From NCBI GenBank assembly GCA_913061095.1, contig CAJXVM010000001.1, positions 248,001 through 312,000 of the forward strand: a DNA stretch of 64,000 bases. Direction: 5' to 3'. The DNA comes from an uncultured Ignavibacteria bacterium. Its GTDB lineage: Bacteria; Bacteroidota; Ignavibacteria; SZUA-365. A model generated the notes under the pieces. The model worked only from the letters and a program-made list of their open reading frames with translations. It did no database searches and was not told the origin of the DNA. Below are positions 12,501 to 21,311 of the stretch, piece by piece (within the stretch, counting starts at the first letter, position 1; every line of letters begins with the position of its first letter). A program made the translations under genes and the position numbers.

Positions 12501-14590
12501 GGCGGATACATTCGGATGGTAAAAGGCGGTGACGTTCCGCTGCATCCGAGTGAATCCACAACCATCACCGAGTAACTGCCCGGGGATGTCACACGCAGTG
12601 TATGACCGGTTTCTTCGCTCGCGGGAAACCAGCGATATGCATGGTAGCCTGCCGGAGCGGTCAGGGTCGTTGCCCCGCCGGCACAGATCGCCGAGTCTTC
12701 GGCAATGATCACCGGCTGCGGTGCGGCATGAGCGTGAACGTGGATGGTATCCGACGGGAGCTGGCATCCGACGGGGCTCAGGGCCGCGTACCAGTAGGAT
12801 CCGCTTTCCCTGACGTACCGCGTGCGCGTGCGAAGACCATTCTCCCAGATGATATCCGAGTATCGCGGGTCGGCTGCCAGGCGCAGGGAGTCACCTTCGC
12901 AGAACTCGCGTGTGTCGGCGTGAACGACCGGCGGATCGGTTCCCATCACCGAAATATCGTACAGGATGGGATTGTGTTCCGTGCGGCTGCCACGGAAGAA
13001 TTCCACGAACAGCTGGACGTATTGTCCCTGGAGAAGAGAATCACACATCCGTTTCCCGTTGGTGATCTGCCGATAGGACTGTGATGACAGTGCGGCTTCC
13101 GTGTTTGCAGCGCGCGCCCGTACGACAATCCTGGAATCCCCGTCGGTGTGATCATTCCAGTCGATGCGCTGCCATATGACGTCAGGCATGCCACCGTCAT
13201 GCACGACCATCCAGGATCCATACGGCGGTAGATTCTCGCCGAACGCCGCCCCGGTCATATCGCTGTAATTATACGGATAGGCTCCTCCCCCGAGGAAGAC
13301 GACGAGGTCTATGCACCCCTTCCCGTCTTTGCCTCCGTTCGGATCGATTCGAAAAACATTGTTCGATTCTGCGTTGGTGACCCAGACCTTGCCGTTGACA
13401 TCCACCGCGACACCGGTCGGCATCAATCCGGCGGGTTCATAGGACGACAAGTCGAATTGTTTTACATGGTTGCCCGAGGGGTCACGCCGCTCGACTTCGT
13501 TGCTGCCGGAACAGGCAACCCAGACGTGTCCGTCGACAGGGGTTACAGCCACACCACGCGGCTGAAATCCGCTGAGCTCAACCGGAAAGCCGGAGATGAC
13601 CGCACCGCTGGGTGAAATTTTAAAGAGTTCCCCGTCTTTGAATACGCTTGCCCAGATATTGCCGCCGGGATCCTCCGCGAGTCCATAACTGAAAACCTCC
13701 GTGATGCACGTCGATTTCCCCGCTGGAGACATCATGAGCAGCGGTCCGGTCCCGCCATTCATGGAAGACGAGAAAATACTGCCCTGTCTGCTCACCAGAC
13801 CGCCATACCCGCCGCAGGCGAGCTTCTCGTACCGCTCAATAATTTCACCGGTCTGACCGTCCACCTTCATCATGGTGGTGGTGATGTCGTTCTCCTTCGC
13901 GAATCCGCCAACCCAGACGTTATTATCCTCATCGACAGATACGTGGCGACAGTTGCGAGCCGGGACTTTCCTGTACAGCAGAATGCATTCATCCATGGCC
14001 GAGGAAACATCGCGTCCCTGCCACGGATGGAGATCGCCGAGACCGCTGGAGGTACGAATCAGGCCGTCACCGTCGCGATCGACTGCCGTGCAGTAGCTGA
14101 ACGGAGGTTTGAGGTATGCACCGTTCGGATTGGGCGTTCCGTCGCTGAGACATCTCGTGCCACCGACAACCACGCCGATCTTGATGACGGATCCGTCGTC
14201 GGTTGTAAACTTCGCCGGCTGGTCACGGTTCGCTGACCAGACGTTTCCGGCACGATCGACCGTCGTCCGCGACGGATTATGCAGTTCACCCTGTGGCGCG
14301 GAGCGGTATTCACCTATGATCTCTCCCGTGTTGGCATTGATGCGGATGATTGTTCCCCGGTTTGAAGCCGCGACGTTCACGAACGGCAGTTCGGCACTCT
14401 CACAGTTCAATTGCAGCTGGTTGTGTACCATGTCGTGATTGACACTCATCATCACACCCCTGTCGAAGTCAGCGTCGAAACTCCAGGTTCGCTCCTGCTG
14501 CGCATATACCGGGAGACAGCCGAGCGCAATGATGATGGTGGACAGAATAGAACAGTGCCGGATAGACGTGGAGTACCTGTGACGTTGCAT
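9590..14590 (-). CDS. Giant T9SS-secreted protein: NHL-like propeller, twelve PKD/Ig-like SprB-type repeats, cohesin-like domain, sorting domain
   Basis: 1666 aa. Signal peptide at 1-31. About 30-440 is a beta-propeller of NHL/virginiamycin-B-lyase type with repeated blades (TTVDRAGNVWSANR, VAVTPVDGHVWVAC, VAVDVNGKVWVTNAESNNVFRIDP). Then come twelve roughly 80-residue repeats of the pattern CxGG..L.A..GY..Y.WSTG...TI.V..PGTY.V.V....GC, as in SprB-type gliding adhesins. Paired Cys at the start and end of most repeats suggest disulfides. A cohesin-like module follows (ALPRIEAAPGDRIVIPLML). The C-terminal ~85 residues are a T9SS type A sorting domain (NHPNPFNTETVIVYEL ... LPSGTYFCVLKT ... MQLLK). 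A GGAG element lies 9 nt before the start. Predicted cell-surface or released adhesin-like protein; ligand unknown. Confidence 0.9.
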   Translation of the reverse strand: MQRHRYSTSIRHCSILSTIIIALGCLPVYAQQERTWSFDADFDRGVMMSVNHDMVHNQLQLNCESAELPFVNVAASNRGTIIRINANTGEIIGEYRSAPQGELHNPSRTTVDRAGNVWSANRDQPAKFTTDDGSVIKIGVVVGGTRCLSDGTPNPNGAYLKPPFSYCTAVDRDGDGLIRTSSGLGDLHPWQGRDVSSAMDECILLYRKVPARNCRHVSVDEDNNVWVGGFAKENDITTTMMKVDGQTGEIIERYEKLACGGYGGLVSRQGSIFSSSMNGGTGPLLMMSPAGKSTCITEVFSYGLAEDPGGNIWASVFKDGELFKISPSGAVISGFPVELSGFQPRGVAVTPVDGHVWVACSGSNEVERRDPSGNHVKQFDLSSYEPAGLMPTGVAVDVNGKVWVTNAESNNVFRIDPNGGKDGKGCIDLVVFLGGGAYPYNYSDMTGAAFGENLPPYGSWMVVHDGGMPDVIWQRIDWNDHTDGDSRIVVRARAANTEAALSSQSYRQITNGKRMCDSLLQGQYVQLFVEFFRGSRTEHNPILYDISVMGTDPPVVHADTREFCEGDSLRLAADPRYSDIIWENGLRTRTRYVRESGSYWYAALSPVGCQLPSDTIHVHAHAAPQPVIIAEDSAICAGGATTLTAPAGYHAYRWFPASEETGHTLRVTSPGSYSVMVVDSLGCSGTSPPFTIRMYPPAHVQLAIDGDSVLCGGGPAVIRATAGFSRYRWNTGQVTEANQLTVDRAGTYYVSVLDSNGCETVSNTVQLIIAERPEIDVWTEGPAESCYGDTVSIRATPGFPHYRWSNGMDGADPRMRTTRPGLYWVSVQDQYGCTWSSDTIRVSYYERVQVLLTIAGDSILCEGGSARLIATEGYKRYEWSTGDVTTAPFLDVDSAGTYTVTAVDRHGCRGISNPVCLVFRPRPEVDLWMEGGTVLCSGADGTLHATPGFSSYRWSNGQEGRESSITVSDSGRYWVDVRDAYGCTARSETLRVTIADELAPVIRLDSDTLCPGGSAVLDAGPGYAAYDWSTGEQTQMITVRAPGWYSVEVTGTNGCRGDTSVRIYSESPVFILSPQDTLCPGSTAELDAGPGYTAYAWNTGEDTRTITVDRPGTYIVSVTTTRGCVVSDTVSVYYYTRPDVSIDGPPTVCPGSVVEYHCTGSTVLDIQWQLDGGGVLRLEGDGATAEILWQEAGVHRVSMSFSTETGCQFDTSLVVTVEQLIAPPIEGARRFCEGDATELFVRDAPGVCTWIFPGGTREENVMHIMADRAGVYTLIVRSAAGCCDTVYAEVEVDPKPDARILGPDGLCPGDHVSLRSVSDTLQCSWDTPEGALQGPVITASLPGRYILEVRAYSGCRARDTLLLHAYPEPRPVILGDSVIVRGESAQLRLDQEYAEVEWYLPDGSTLADISTITVKDSGRYRVSVISAFGCSGTAEFCVKYAGSVNATSVVALPRIEAAPGDRIVIPLMLRSSRYLECAGAGSWTAELRFDKSILMPVGNTPVGWIEGSDRVIQFGGQLIDGRDSLAGLEFIATLGRTQSTTLHIEQFNWTGADVDVTTIDGEVRLRICHEGGDRLFDAGGTLRLAPNHPNPFNTETVIVYELIEEGPTELLVLDMLGRTVRVLVRGQGSSGVHRATFNGTNLPSGTYFCVLKTPTAVRTQRMQLLK

Positions 14591-14706
14591 GGCTCATCGC
14601 TCCGTTGATCGGTTCCCTGAGAAATGCATACGGAGAAACACCTGGCGGGTTTCCGCGTATGGTTTCGGTTAATGATGAGACACTGGGAGACGGGATAAGT
14701 TACGGT

Positions 14707-14735
14707 ATTATTACCGAAATAGATAGAGGGCACAA
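14707..14735 (-). promoter_or_regulatory. Candidate sigma-A promoter for the 1666-aa surface protein
   Basis: Read on the minus strand, TTGTGC (14735-14730), a 17-base spacer and AATAAT (14712-14707). It lies in the only AT-rich patch of a 204-bp gap and overlaps a small inverted repeat CGGTA-TTAT-TACCG. Motif match only. Confidence 0.3.
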
Positions 14736-14794
14736 AAAAAATATTTTCATGCGAATTCAGAACGGTGTGGACGGCACTTGCAGTGTCAATTCTG

Positions 14795-16258
14795 TCATGC
14801 ACGCGCCGGGAAAAATCGTGCAAACAGGTAGGCGTGAAATGGGAAGAGCGGGAAGACGTACCGTTCCCCACCAACGTAGAGAGCAATCATGAGGAACACG
14901 GCAGTGACAACCCCTGTCACGAGATACCGCTGCAGCCGTGTGCGCAGTCGCACTCGCTTCAGGACAAGCGCAAGCAGCCCGAATCCCACCATGACGTACC
15001 AGGCGAGATTGCCGGCATAGAAGAGCGCGGCGAGAAGCCACGGCGGCAGCGACCTGTGTACCCGTTTGACCGACCAGAGGATGGTCGCGTCACCACGCCT
15101 GTACGAATGCGCGACTTTCCGCGGGATCCGGGCCAGTGCCTGCAGAGGATCGCGGCGCATGTCTTCGATCGCGCGCCGATACGCATTCCGGGAGGCTACG
15201 GCTTCGTTCTCCGTATCCGGATAGGAAAAATCGAAATTCAATCCGCCTCCGGCGCCGCTGTGATTTCCCATGAGAAAGTTGTATCCACCGTTCGTGGCGA
15301 CGGGCACGAGGCGATGAAACACCGCATAATTCCTGATCGTCCAGGGTGTCAGTGCACAGATGACGAGAATGGCGGTGAGCACGACCTGCCTCTTCGACAG
15401 ACCAGCGAGAAGTAGAACCAGGAGAAGAAGAGCGGCAATCAGCAGCCCCGCGGGACGAACGTACACCATCGCCGAGAGCAGAGCGGCAAGGACCAACGGT
15501 TTGAACCACGCATCCGGCATGCGTGCTGCGAGCAGCGCCCCCATCAGCAATGCCAGGAAGCACTGATCCGTCATCAACGGCGCGGCAGCAAAGAGGATGA
15601 GCGGGTGAAATGCCATCGCGGCAACGAGGAGGAGTCGCTGATTCCGAGATAACGCGTCATGGAAAAAACGCCAGGTCGCGGCGATAATAAACAGGACAAA
15701 AAGAATGTTGAAAAGGCGTCCCACGAGAATCATGTTTCCCGTGACGACTTCGAGCAGGGCGAGAAACGCGGGATACCCGACGGGCCAGAACGCAGTGCGC
15801 GCACCGTCGGCCGTGATATAGGATCCGGTTTCCACCAGTCTCTCCGCATGGCTGACGTAGTACTGACTGTCGGAGAACGGAGGCGGGGACAGCAAGAACA
15901 GGAACGAGAGCTGCAGGAGCGCAGATAGAATCAGGAATATCATAATGAGCTGCCGTTCCGAACGGTGGTTCAGCACATCACGGATGCTGACCGGGATGTT
16001 CCGCCGGAATAACACCACAACAGAGACGATGACGGATGCTGCAAGCAGCAGCAGCATCGCGGCCGCCATCCCCTCCCCGATCCTGCCGTAGAAGAGACGA
16101 TCCACTGGATCCGGATTCCCGGCGACGGTCGTTGCGAACCGCTCAGACGCATACGCCTCCCAGAAGATGAGAAGTGCCAGCTGCGTCACGATGACGATGA
16201 GCATGAACAGCTCCGGCCGCCGCGCTGGTGTTCGTATGTCGTCGTGAAACAGACGCAT
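14795..16258 (-). CDS. GT-C-fold glycosyltransferase-like membrane protein (GT39/ArnT-like)
   Basis: 487 aa with many hydrophobic segments, the first at about residues 18-36 (MLIVIVTQLALLIFWEAY). An acidic site follows the second helix in FSDSQYYVSHAERL, then FWPVGYPAFLALLEV. This arrangement is typical of the dolichyl/undecaprenyl-phosphate-sugar-dependent GT-C families, which use an Asp/Glu in the first periplasmic loop to transfer sugar to protein or lipid. It starts 7 nt after the stop of a second protein of the same type, with GAGAGG upstream of the ATG, so the two are probably cotranslated. They lie inside a run of secreted-protein genes, so glycosylation of surface proteins is a reasonable but unproven role. 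The specific sugar and acceptor are unknown. Confidence 0.75.
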   Translation of the reverse strand: MRLFHDDIRTPARRPELFMLIVIVTQLALLIFWEAYASERFATTVAGNPDPVDRLFYGRIGEGMAAAMLLLLAASVIVSVVVLFRRNIPVSIRDVLNHRSERQLIMIFLILSALLQLSFLFLLSPPPFSDSQYYVSHAERLVETGSYITADGARTAFWPVGYPAFLALLEVVTGNMILVGRLFNILFVLFIIAATWRFFHDALSRNQRLLLVAAMAFHPLILFAAAPLMTDQCFLALLMGALLAARMPDAWFKPLVLAALLSAMVYVRPAGLLIAALLLLVLLLAGLSKRQVVLTAILVICALTPWTIRNYAVFHRLVPVATNGGYNFLMGNHSGAGGGLNFDFSYPDTENEAVASRNAYRRAIEDMRRDPLQALARIPRKVAHSYRRGDATILWSVKRVHRSLPPWLLAALFYAGNLAWYVMVGFGLLALVLKRVRLRTRLQRYLVTGVVTAVFLMIALYVGGERYVFPLFPFHAYLFARFFPARA

Positions 16259-16265
16259 CAGAACA

Positions 16266-17576
16266 TCATCCTCTCACGATCCATCGGAAACGGGATCTGA
16301 CAATCTCCGGAAGTGACAGCACAGCCATGTAGAGAATGAGCGGATCGACCGGGGCACGGAAACGCGGAGTGGCGAAAAACAGAAGATGCGGCAGCATCCA
16401 GAGTGCGACCAGCAGACAGATCGTTCCGATGCCCTTTCCCCGCATGCGTTCCGGCTGCAGCAGACGCCGGACAACCGTGATGAACGCAAAAAGAAGAAGG
16501 GGAAGCTGATATGCCAGCACCATGACTTCCTTTTTCCATGACGCAGAGAAATGCCCTTCCCTGCTGCGAAACGGCGACCAGAAGCCGACCGCTTTCCAGA
16601 ACATGTTCTCGAGCGTTTCCACGGGGTGGTCAATCATAAAGGCAATGGCCCTGCGCGTGAACATCCGGTTGCGCTCCTGTTCGTCCGCCCGTGCGATGGC
16701 GGTGAGCTCACCCTGATACTCCGCGAAAATCCGGTCTTCGATCGTCGCCGCATCGCCCAGCGTGCGCCGCATGAAATCGCGTGTCTCGGGATTGTTGCCG
16801 AGCCAGAGATTGTATCCGGCGCTGGTGTATGTCATCCGGTATCCCGATCCCGTCACAACGTGCAGGAGCCCGAGAAACGCCAGGCCCATACACAGAAATG
16901 CTATATAAATGATGACAGTGCGAACACGATGTGAAACTCGACTCCGAACGAATGAGATCCCATGATAGAGGATAAAAGTCAGAGAACCAGTGGGACGAAG
17001 CAAATAGAAGAGGCCCGTTAACAACCCTGCTGCGGCACTCCGACGCGGAACGTATTCAGGATGCTGTCGAAATGTAACAAGAACCGTGAGGAGAAAGAAC
17101 GCTGTGATCGTCATCGTATCGAGTACCTGATAACTGCTCACCACGAATTGCGGGTTCACCATCCATAGCAACACAGCCGTGGCGGCAACGCTCCCCCTAC
17201 CTTCTCCTCGCGTATGAACACGGATGGCAATGTGATAGAGCAGTACCGGAATGACCGCATACAGAAAAACCTGCAGTATGATGAGAGCGATACGCGAATC
17301 CCAGATCACGTATGTGAGCGCGATAATGAGCGAATACAGTGGAGGACGCCAGTTCTGATAATCACCTTGCTGCACGATGTGCGGAGGGTTCTCCCACTCT
17401 ACTGTAAGTGAGTGTTTACGTACCAGCTCCAGCGCCTGTTCCTCAAACCATGGATCAGATGCAGGAATTTCATCGCTGAATGTCAAAAGTAACGCCACGG
17501 CCAGAAGCTGTGCCGCGACGGCGATCAGATAGATACGTATGCCCGGGGAGAACCTGCTCATACGCGTTTTTTCCAT
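16266..17576 (-). CDS. GT-C-fold glycosyltransferase-like membrane protein
   Basis: 436 aa, multipass. The N-terminal helix (IYLIAVAAQLLAVALLLTF) is followed by an acidic periplasmic loop (SDEIPASDPWFEEQALEL) and an NWRPPLYSLIIALTYV segment. These resemble the catalytic loop and PPLY/PG motif of GT39-like mannosyl/arabinosyl transferases. Further helices alternate with Arg-rich cytosolic loops to the C-terminus (EIVRSRFRWIVRG). A second in-frame ATG at 17561 (MSRFSPGIRIYL) is an equally plausible start. It lies 31 bp after the ASH/T9SS protein gene and 7 bp before the next GT-C gene. Its sequence differs clearly from its neighbour, so this is not a recent duplication. Specificity unknown. Confidence 0.72.
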   Translation of the reverse strand: MEKTRMSRFSPGIRIYLIAVAAQLLAVALLLTFSDEIPASDPWFEEQALELVRKHSLTVEWENPPHIVQQGDYQNWRPPLYSLIIALTYVIWDSRIALIILQVFLYAVIPVLLYHIAIRVHTRGEGRGSVAATAVLLWMVNPQFVVSSYQVLDTMTITAFFLLTVLVTFRQHPEYVPRRSAAAGLLTGLFYLLRPTGSLTFILYHGISFVRSRVSHRVRTVIIYIAFLCMGLAFLGLLHVVTGSGYRMTYTSAGYNLWLGNNPETRDFMRRTLGDAATIEDRIFAEYQGELTAIARADEQERNRMFTRRAIAFMIDHPVETLENMFWKAVGFWSPFRSREGHFSASWKKEVMVLAYQLPLLLFAFITVVRRLLQPERMRGKGIGTICLLVALWMLPHLLFFATPRFRAPVDPLILYMAVLSLPEIVRSRFRWIVRG

Positions 17577-17607
17577 TCAGCGGATCCTGCGGGGTTTGTG
17601 CGACACA

Positions 17608-19047
17608 TCATTTCACAAGCTGCATGCGGCGGCGGAGATGAAGACTGCCGCTCCGGAGTTCGTAAAGGTAGGTGCCGGAAACGAGATCACCGGCGTCGAA
17701 CGTGACGTGATGCACTCCCGGAACCGTTGGTCCGTCGAAGAGCACACGGATGACGCGGCCATGCAGATCCCTGACGATCAGACGTGTATGCGCCGTTTCG
17801 ATCGTCTCGAATTCGACGACGGTCATGGCGTTGAAGGGATTCGGGCGATTCTGCTCGAGTCGCAAACTGCCCCCGGAGGAAAACAGGCGCATACCACCCT
17901 CCTCGCAGAGATCCGAAAGCTCGAAGAGACCGGACCGTTCGTCGATGTCCACGTCACCCCCCACCGCAGTGGAGTGTCGCAGATCCAGCACGGTCGATGT
18001 TCTGTCACCAAGGACCGCCATGAATGGAAGTTCAATGAGGATATCGTCCCGCAGGGGAAGCAGCGGGATATCGGTCATCGGGATGATACGCCTGCCGCTT
18101 TCAATGCGTCCTCTGGGAGTAACACCCACCGGCACCAGCACCGCGGCATCATAGCACAGCTCGGTGCGCAGCGCGGAAGCGCCGGACAGAGTAATATTCC
18201 GCTCCTCGCGCAGACGGATCGGGATATGCACGATTTCTCCGGGAGCTGCCGAGAGCGTGTCGGTCGTCAGCACGGCCTGCGCCCGCATCCCGACTCCCTC
18301 ACCAAAGAGCTGGGCGACCGGAGCCTGTTCACTGCCAGCGACATGGAACCGGATGCTGCCGCTTGTGCGACCTCCGCGACGCGGGGCAAAGCGGAGCGTC
18401 ATCGTGTGTGTTCCAAACGGAGCAATGATAAACGGCGCGCTCCCACCAGTGACGGTGAACTGCTCGCGGTCGGGTCCGGCCTGTTCGGCAGATGTGATCT
18501 CGACGGAACCGGCGGTCAGATTTCTCACGATGGCATGCACGACGGTATCCCGCGTGGCACCGACCGGGACGACGCCGAAATCCACCAGGTCCGCCTCCAC
18601 GCGGATCTGCGGATCCACCGCGTCACCGCGAATCACATAGCGCTGTGTGTCCACCTGCGTGCGCAGGAGGATTTCCGCGGACTTGAATCCCGCCGAAGAG
18701 GGATGAAACGAAAATGCCACGTCGTGCGCAGCGGACTGCGGCACGAGTACAGGATCATATCCTCCGACGACGGAGAAGGCATCCGCGTCGGATCCGCGAA
18801 TGAAAATCGTGTCAATGTGGATTGCTGCCCGACCGGTGTTGACCGCGAAGTCCCGGATAAGCGTGTCACGAACGGCACCGACGGAAAGGCGTCCCATGTC
18901 GACATCCGCCGCCCGCGCCGAAGGAATGACGATGCTGAACACGGCATCGGATTCATCGGAGAGCTGCGCATGCAGCGGAGCGGCGGGCTCCAGTGTTACG
19001 CAGAACACGGCAAGGATGAGAACGATATGTGGCATGCGCGCGTTCAT
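17608..19047 (-). CDS. T9SS-sorted protein with two ASH/choice-of-anchor D repeats and a cohesin-like domain
   Basis: 479 aa. Signal peptide at 1-28 (…LHAQ). Two roughly 100-residue ASPM-SPD2-Hydin/choice-of-anchor-D-like beta-sandwiches follow, with internal motifs VDMGRLSVGAVRDTLIRDF and VDFGVVPVGATRDTVVHAI, whose similarity suggests internal duplication. A cohesin-like domain starts near residue 255 (QAVLTTDTLSAAPGEIVHIPI). The C-terminus is a T9SS type A sorting domain (LEQNRPNPFNAMTVVEFET ... GTYLYELRSG ... MQLVK). Its start lies 1 bp after the stop of the VWA-FGE gene, implying translational coupling and a functional link. Likely an extracellular structural or adhesion protein; no enzymatic motif seen. 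Confidence 0.87.
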   Translation of the reverse strand: MNARMPHIVLILAVFCVTLEPAAPLHAQLSDESDAVFSIVIPSARAADVDMGRLSVGAVRDTLIRDFAVNTGRAAIHIDTIFIRGSDADAFSVVGGYDPVLVPQSAAHDVAFSFHPSSAGFKSAEILLRTQVDTQRYVIRGDAVDPQIRVEADLVDFGVVPVGATRDTVVHAIVRNLTAGSVEITSAEQAGPDREQFTVTGGSAPFIIAPFGTHTMTLRFAPRRGGRTSGSIRFHVAGSEQAPVAQLFGEGVGMRAQAVLTTDTLSAAPGEIVHIPIRLREERNITLSGASALRTELCYDAAVLVPVGVTPRGRIESGRRIIPMTDIPLLPLRDDILIELPFMAVLGDRTSTVLDLRHSTAVGGDVDIDERSGLFELSDLCEEGGMRLFSSGGSLRLEQNRPNPFNAMTVVEFETIETAHTRLIVRDLHGRVIRVLFDGPTVPGVHHVTFDAGDLVSGTYLYELRSGSLHLRRRMQLVK

Positions 19048-19048
19048 G

Positions 19049-21277
19049 TCAGTACGTCCTCACCACACGGAATCCGACCGCGGCGCGCGCCCGCTCTTCC
19101 ATGCCCTCGCGCGCGGACGAGCGGCAGCCGGCGGCATACGACGAATACATCCCGCCGCGAACGACGCGGGTTGAGCCGACTGCCGCACGGGCTGGTCCCG
19201 CCGGATCGACGAGCGCATCCGGCTGATAAACGTTGAGAAAATCCCAGCACCATTCGAACACGCCGCCGTGCATGTCGTAGAGTCCCCAGCGGTTCGGTCG
19301 CAGCTGCGCTGTCTCGTGCAGCCGGCCTCCCGCGGTCGCGCAGTACCAGGCAAGCGTGTCGAGGACGGGATCGACAGGGTCGCAATAGGGCTCGGTCATC
19401 CCGCCGCCGGAGAATTCATCGCTGCTGCCGGCCCGGCACGCACATTCCCATTCCGCCTCGGTGGGGAGCCGGTATCCGCGCGCCGAGAAATCGCAGGTCA
19501 CGTCTCCGGCATCGATCGCGTAGCATTCTTCAAGACCCTCGAGGCGCGATCGCTCATTGCAGTATGCAATCGCCTCATTCCAGGTGACATCCGTGACAGG
19601 CAGAATGTCACTGCCGCCTGCTGCCGAGGGATTGTATCCCATCACATCGATGAACGATCGCTGCGTGACGGGGACCGGGGACATCAGAAATGCACGGGTG
19701 AGACGGACGTCGTGTGCAGGACGTTCGAGCGCCGTGCCGGTGCCGGTGAGATCCCCGCGTCGAAACGATCCCGGCGCGATCAGTACCATGTCATCAGGCA
19801 CCGGCAGTTCCTCTTCCAGAGTAACGCGGACGAGACAGGCGTCGCTGGAAACCAGCGGAACACGCCAGGCGTAGTGCTCGCCCGTCACACCGGATGCGAT
19901 CAGAGACCAGCTGCGTCCGTTGTCGGCACTGAAATCCAGGCGCACGCGCTCGTCCGGTGTAACGCCCTCCCAGGTAATCACCGTGTCGCTGCCCGCGACG
20001 AACACCTCTCCCCCGTTGGGATGCATCAGGGTAAGGACGCGTTCGTCCCATCTCTTACCGGGATAGCCGGCTGTCGCGAAAAATTCGGACGAGCAGGCCG
20101 TGGTGGCAAGCGCGAAGCGACAGACCACGCGTGCCGAGTCCAGCGGCAGATAGCGCAAGGTCAGGGTGCGAGATTCCCCGGGGGCAAGGGTGATCGGCGG
20201 TGCGGGTCCGCCGTAATCGACGACACGAAAGCGGTCGTCGTCGGGAGAGATCGCATCGATACGCACAGCGCGATTGCGCGCACGCAGGATACAGGTGGTT
20301 TCTGAAGCGATGCCCGGGATGACATCCTGAAATTCGACGACGATGCCAGGCTCAAAAGAGATATCGGGAAGCATGGCCGCGGTCACGCTGTATCCGGCGC
20401 GATCCGCAATGCCGTGAGCCGGAATGCGCATTTCGACACTGCGCGCGTAATCGCAGCCTCCGCTCTCCCATTCCACCACACAGGGTTCGATATCCTGTGA
20501 GAACTGGAGGATGGAGCGGAAGATGTGCCGTGCGTGCTCCGTTGTTTTCACTCCGGCGAAGCTGCGTCCACCGCTCTCCTCGCTGACACGCCTGAGGATA
20601 TCGGGCATGCGGTCGTCGACGGTGACGCAGAACACCTGGGCACCGCTCTGGCGCGCGGCATCGAGCACCGCCTGCTCGCTGCCCGTCGCCTGTCCGTCGG
20701 TAAGCAGCACGACGACGCGTTTGTGTCTGCCGCGCTCGACGATGCGCAGTGCGCCCGCGAAGGGATCGATCAGTGCGGCGTCAAAACTCGTGCCCCCTCC
20801 CGCCTGCAGCCCCTGCAATGCGTCACGCAGAGCGGACGGATCCGCGGTGAAATCCTGGAGCAGAGCGTTGCGCGTGTTGAACTGTGTCAGCGCGCATTCG
20901 GAAGTCATGAATGGAAATTCCTCGATCCATGCCCCCGCCGCCGCGCGCGCGATCGCGAGGCGACCGCCATCCATCGATCCTGAAACATCGATCGTCAGCA
21001 CGGACGAGAGCGGCGCCGGGTCATCGGGCGGCGGACAGCGCAGGTCGATCACAGTGCGGCGAACACCGTTTTCTGTGAGCACGACATCCGCCGGACGCAG
21101 CGCGTCGAGGCGCAGTCCGTCCGCATCGAAGGCGAGATACTTCGCGCGCATCAGCGGATACGCACGTGCATCGAGGTCAAACAGTGAAAGGGACTGCGCA
21201 TGGCTTTCGACGGATACGCAGGTCGTCAGAAGCCCGAGCAGGAAAGGGAATATGCTGTGGAAAAACCGGTGACGCAC
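19049..21277 (-). CDS. Secreted VWA - choice-of-anchor - formylglycine-generating-enzyme-like (SUMF1) fusion protein
   Basis: A GTG start at 21277 gives 742 aa beginning with a signal peptide (RFFHSIFPFLLGLLTTCVSV, then ESHAQ). The longer frame to 21427 has a poor Cys/Arg-rich N-terminus and overlaps the upstream gene. Residues ~95-270 are a VWA domain with MIDAS DVSGS (97-101), GGTSFDAAL and LLTDGQ. The middle resembles choice-of-anchor modules (PGESRTLTLRYLPLDSARV). The last ~235 residues are an FGE/SUMF1 domain (MVLIAPGSFRRGD, PVTQRSFIDVMGYNPS, RLPTEAEWECACRAG, VVRGG, VGFRVVR). In the catalytic strip only one Cys remains (GGMYSSYAAGCR): the position of human FGE Cys336 is Ser, while the Cys341 position is kept. 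A structural rather than sulfatase-activating role is therefore likely. No PNPFN sorting tail. Confidence 0.85.
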   Translation of the reverse strand: MRHRFFHSIFPFLLGLLTTCVSVESHAQSLSLFDLDARAYPLMRAKYLAFDADGLRLDALRPADVVLTENGVRRTVIDLRCPPPDDPAPLSSVLTIDVSGSMDGGRLAIARAAAGAWIEEFPFMTSECALTQFNTRNALLQDFTADPSALRDALQGLQAGGGTSFDAALIDPFAGALRIVERGRHKRVVVLLTDGQATGSEQAVLDAARQSGAQVFCVTVDDRMPDILRRVSEESGGRSFAGVKTTEHARHIFRSILQFSQDIEPCVVEWESGGCDYARSVEMRIPAHGIADRAGYSVTAAMLPDISFEPGIVVEFQDVIPGIASETTCILRARNRAVRIDAISPDDDRFRVVDYGGPAPPITLAPGESRTLTLRYLPLDSARVVCRFALATTACSSEFFATAGYPGKRWDERVLTLMHPNGGEVFVAGSDTVITWEGVTPDERVRLDFSADNGRSWSLIASGVTGEHYAWRVPLVSSDACLVRVTLEEELPVPDDMVLIAPGSFRRGDLTGTGTALERPAHDVRLTRAFLMSPVPVTQRSFIDVMGYNPSAAGGSDILPVTDVTWNEAIAYCNERSRLEGLEECYAIDAGDVTCDFSARGYRLPTEAEWECACRAGSSDEFSGGGMTEPYCDPVDPVLDTLAWYCATAGGRLHETAQLRPNRWGLYDMHGGVFEWCWDFLNVYQPDALVDPAGPARAAVGSTRVVRGGMYSSYAAGCRSSAREGMEERARAAVGFRVVRTY

Positions 21278-21311
21278 AGCGCTTCTCTTGGAGGAACAAC
21301 ATTCACGCGCG

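Noticed and set aside
17539..19236. A 565-codon plus-strand frame across the ASH/T9SS gene
   Set aside because: It is Arg/His-rich with no hydrophobic or domain pattern and runs antisense to a gene with signal peptide, two ASH repeats and a sorting tail.
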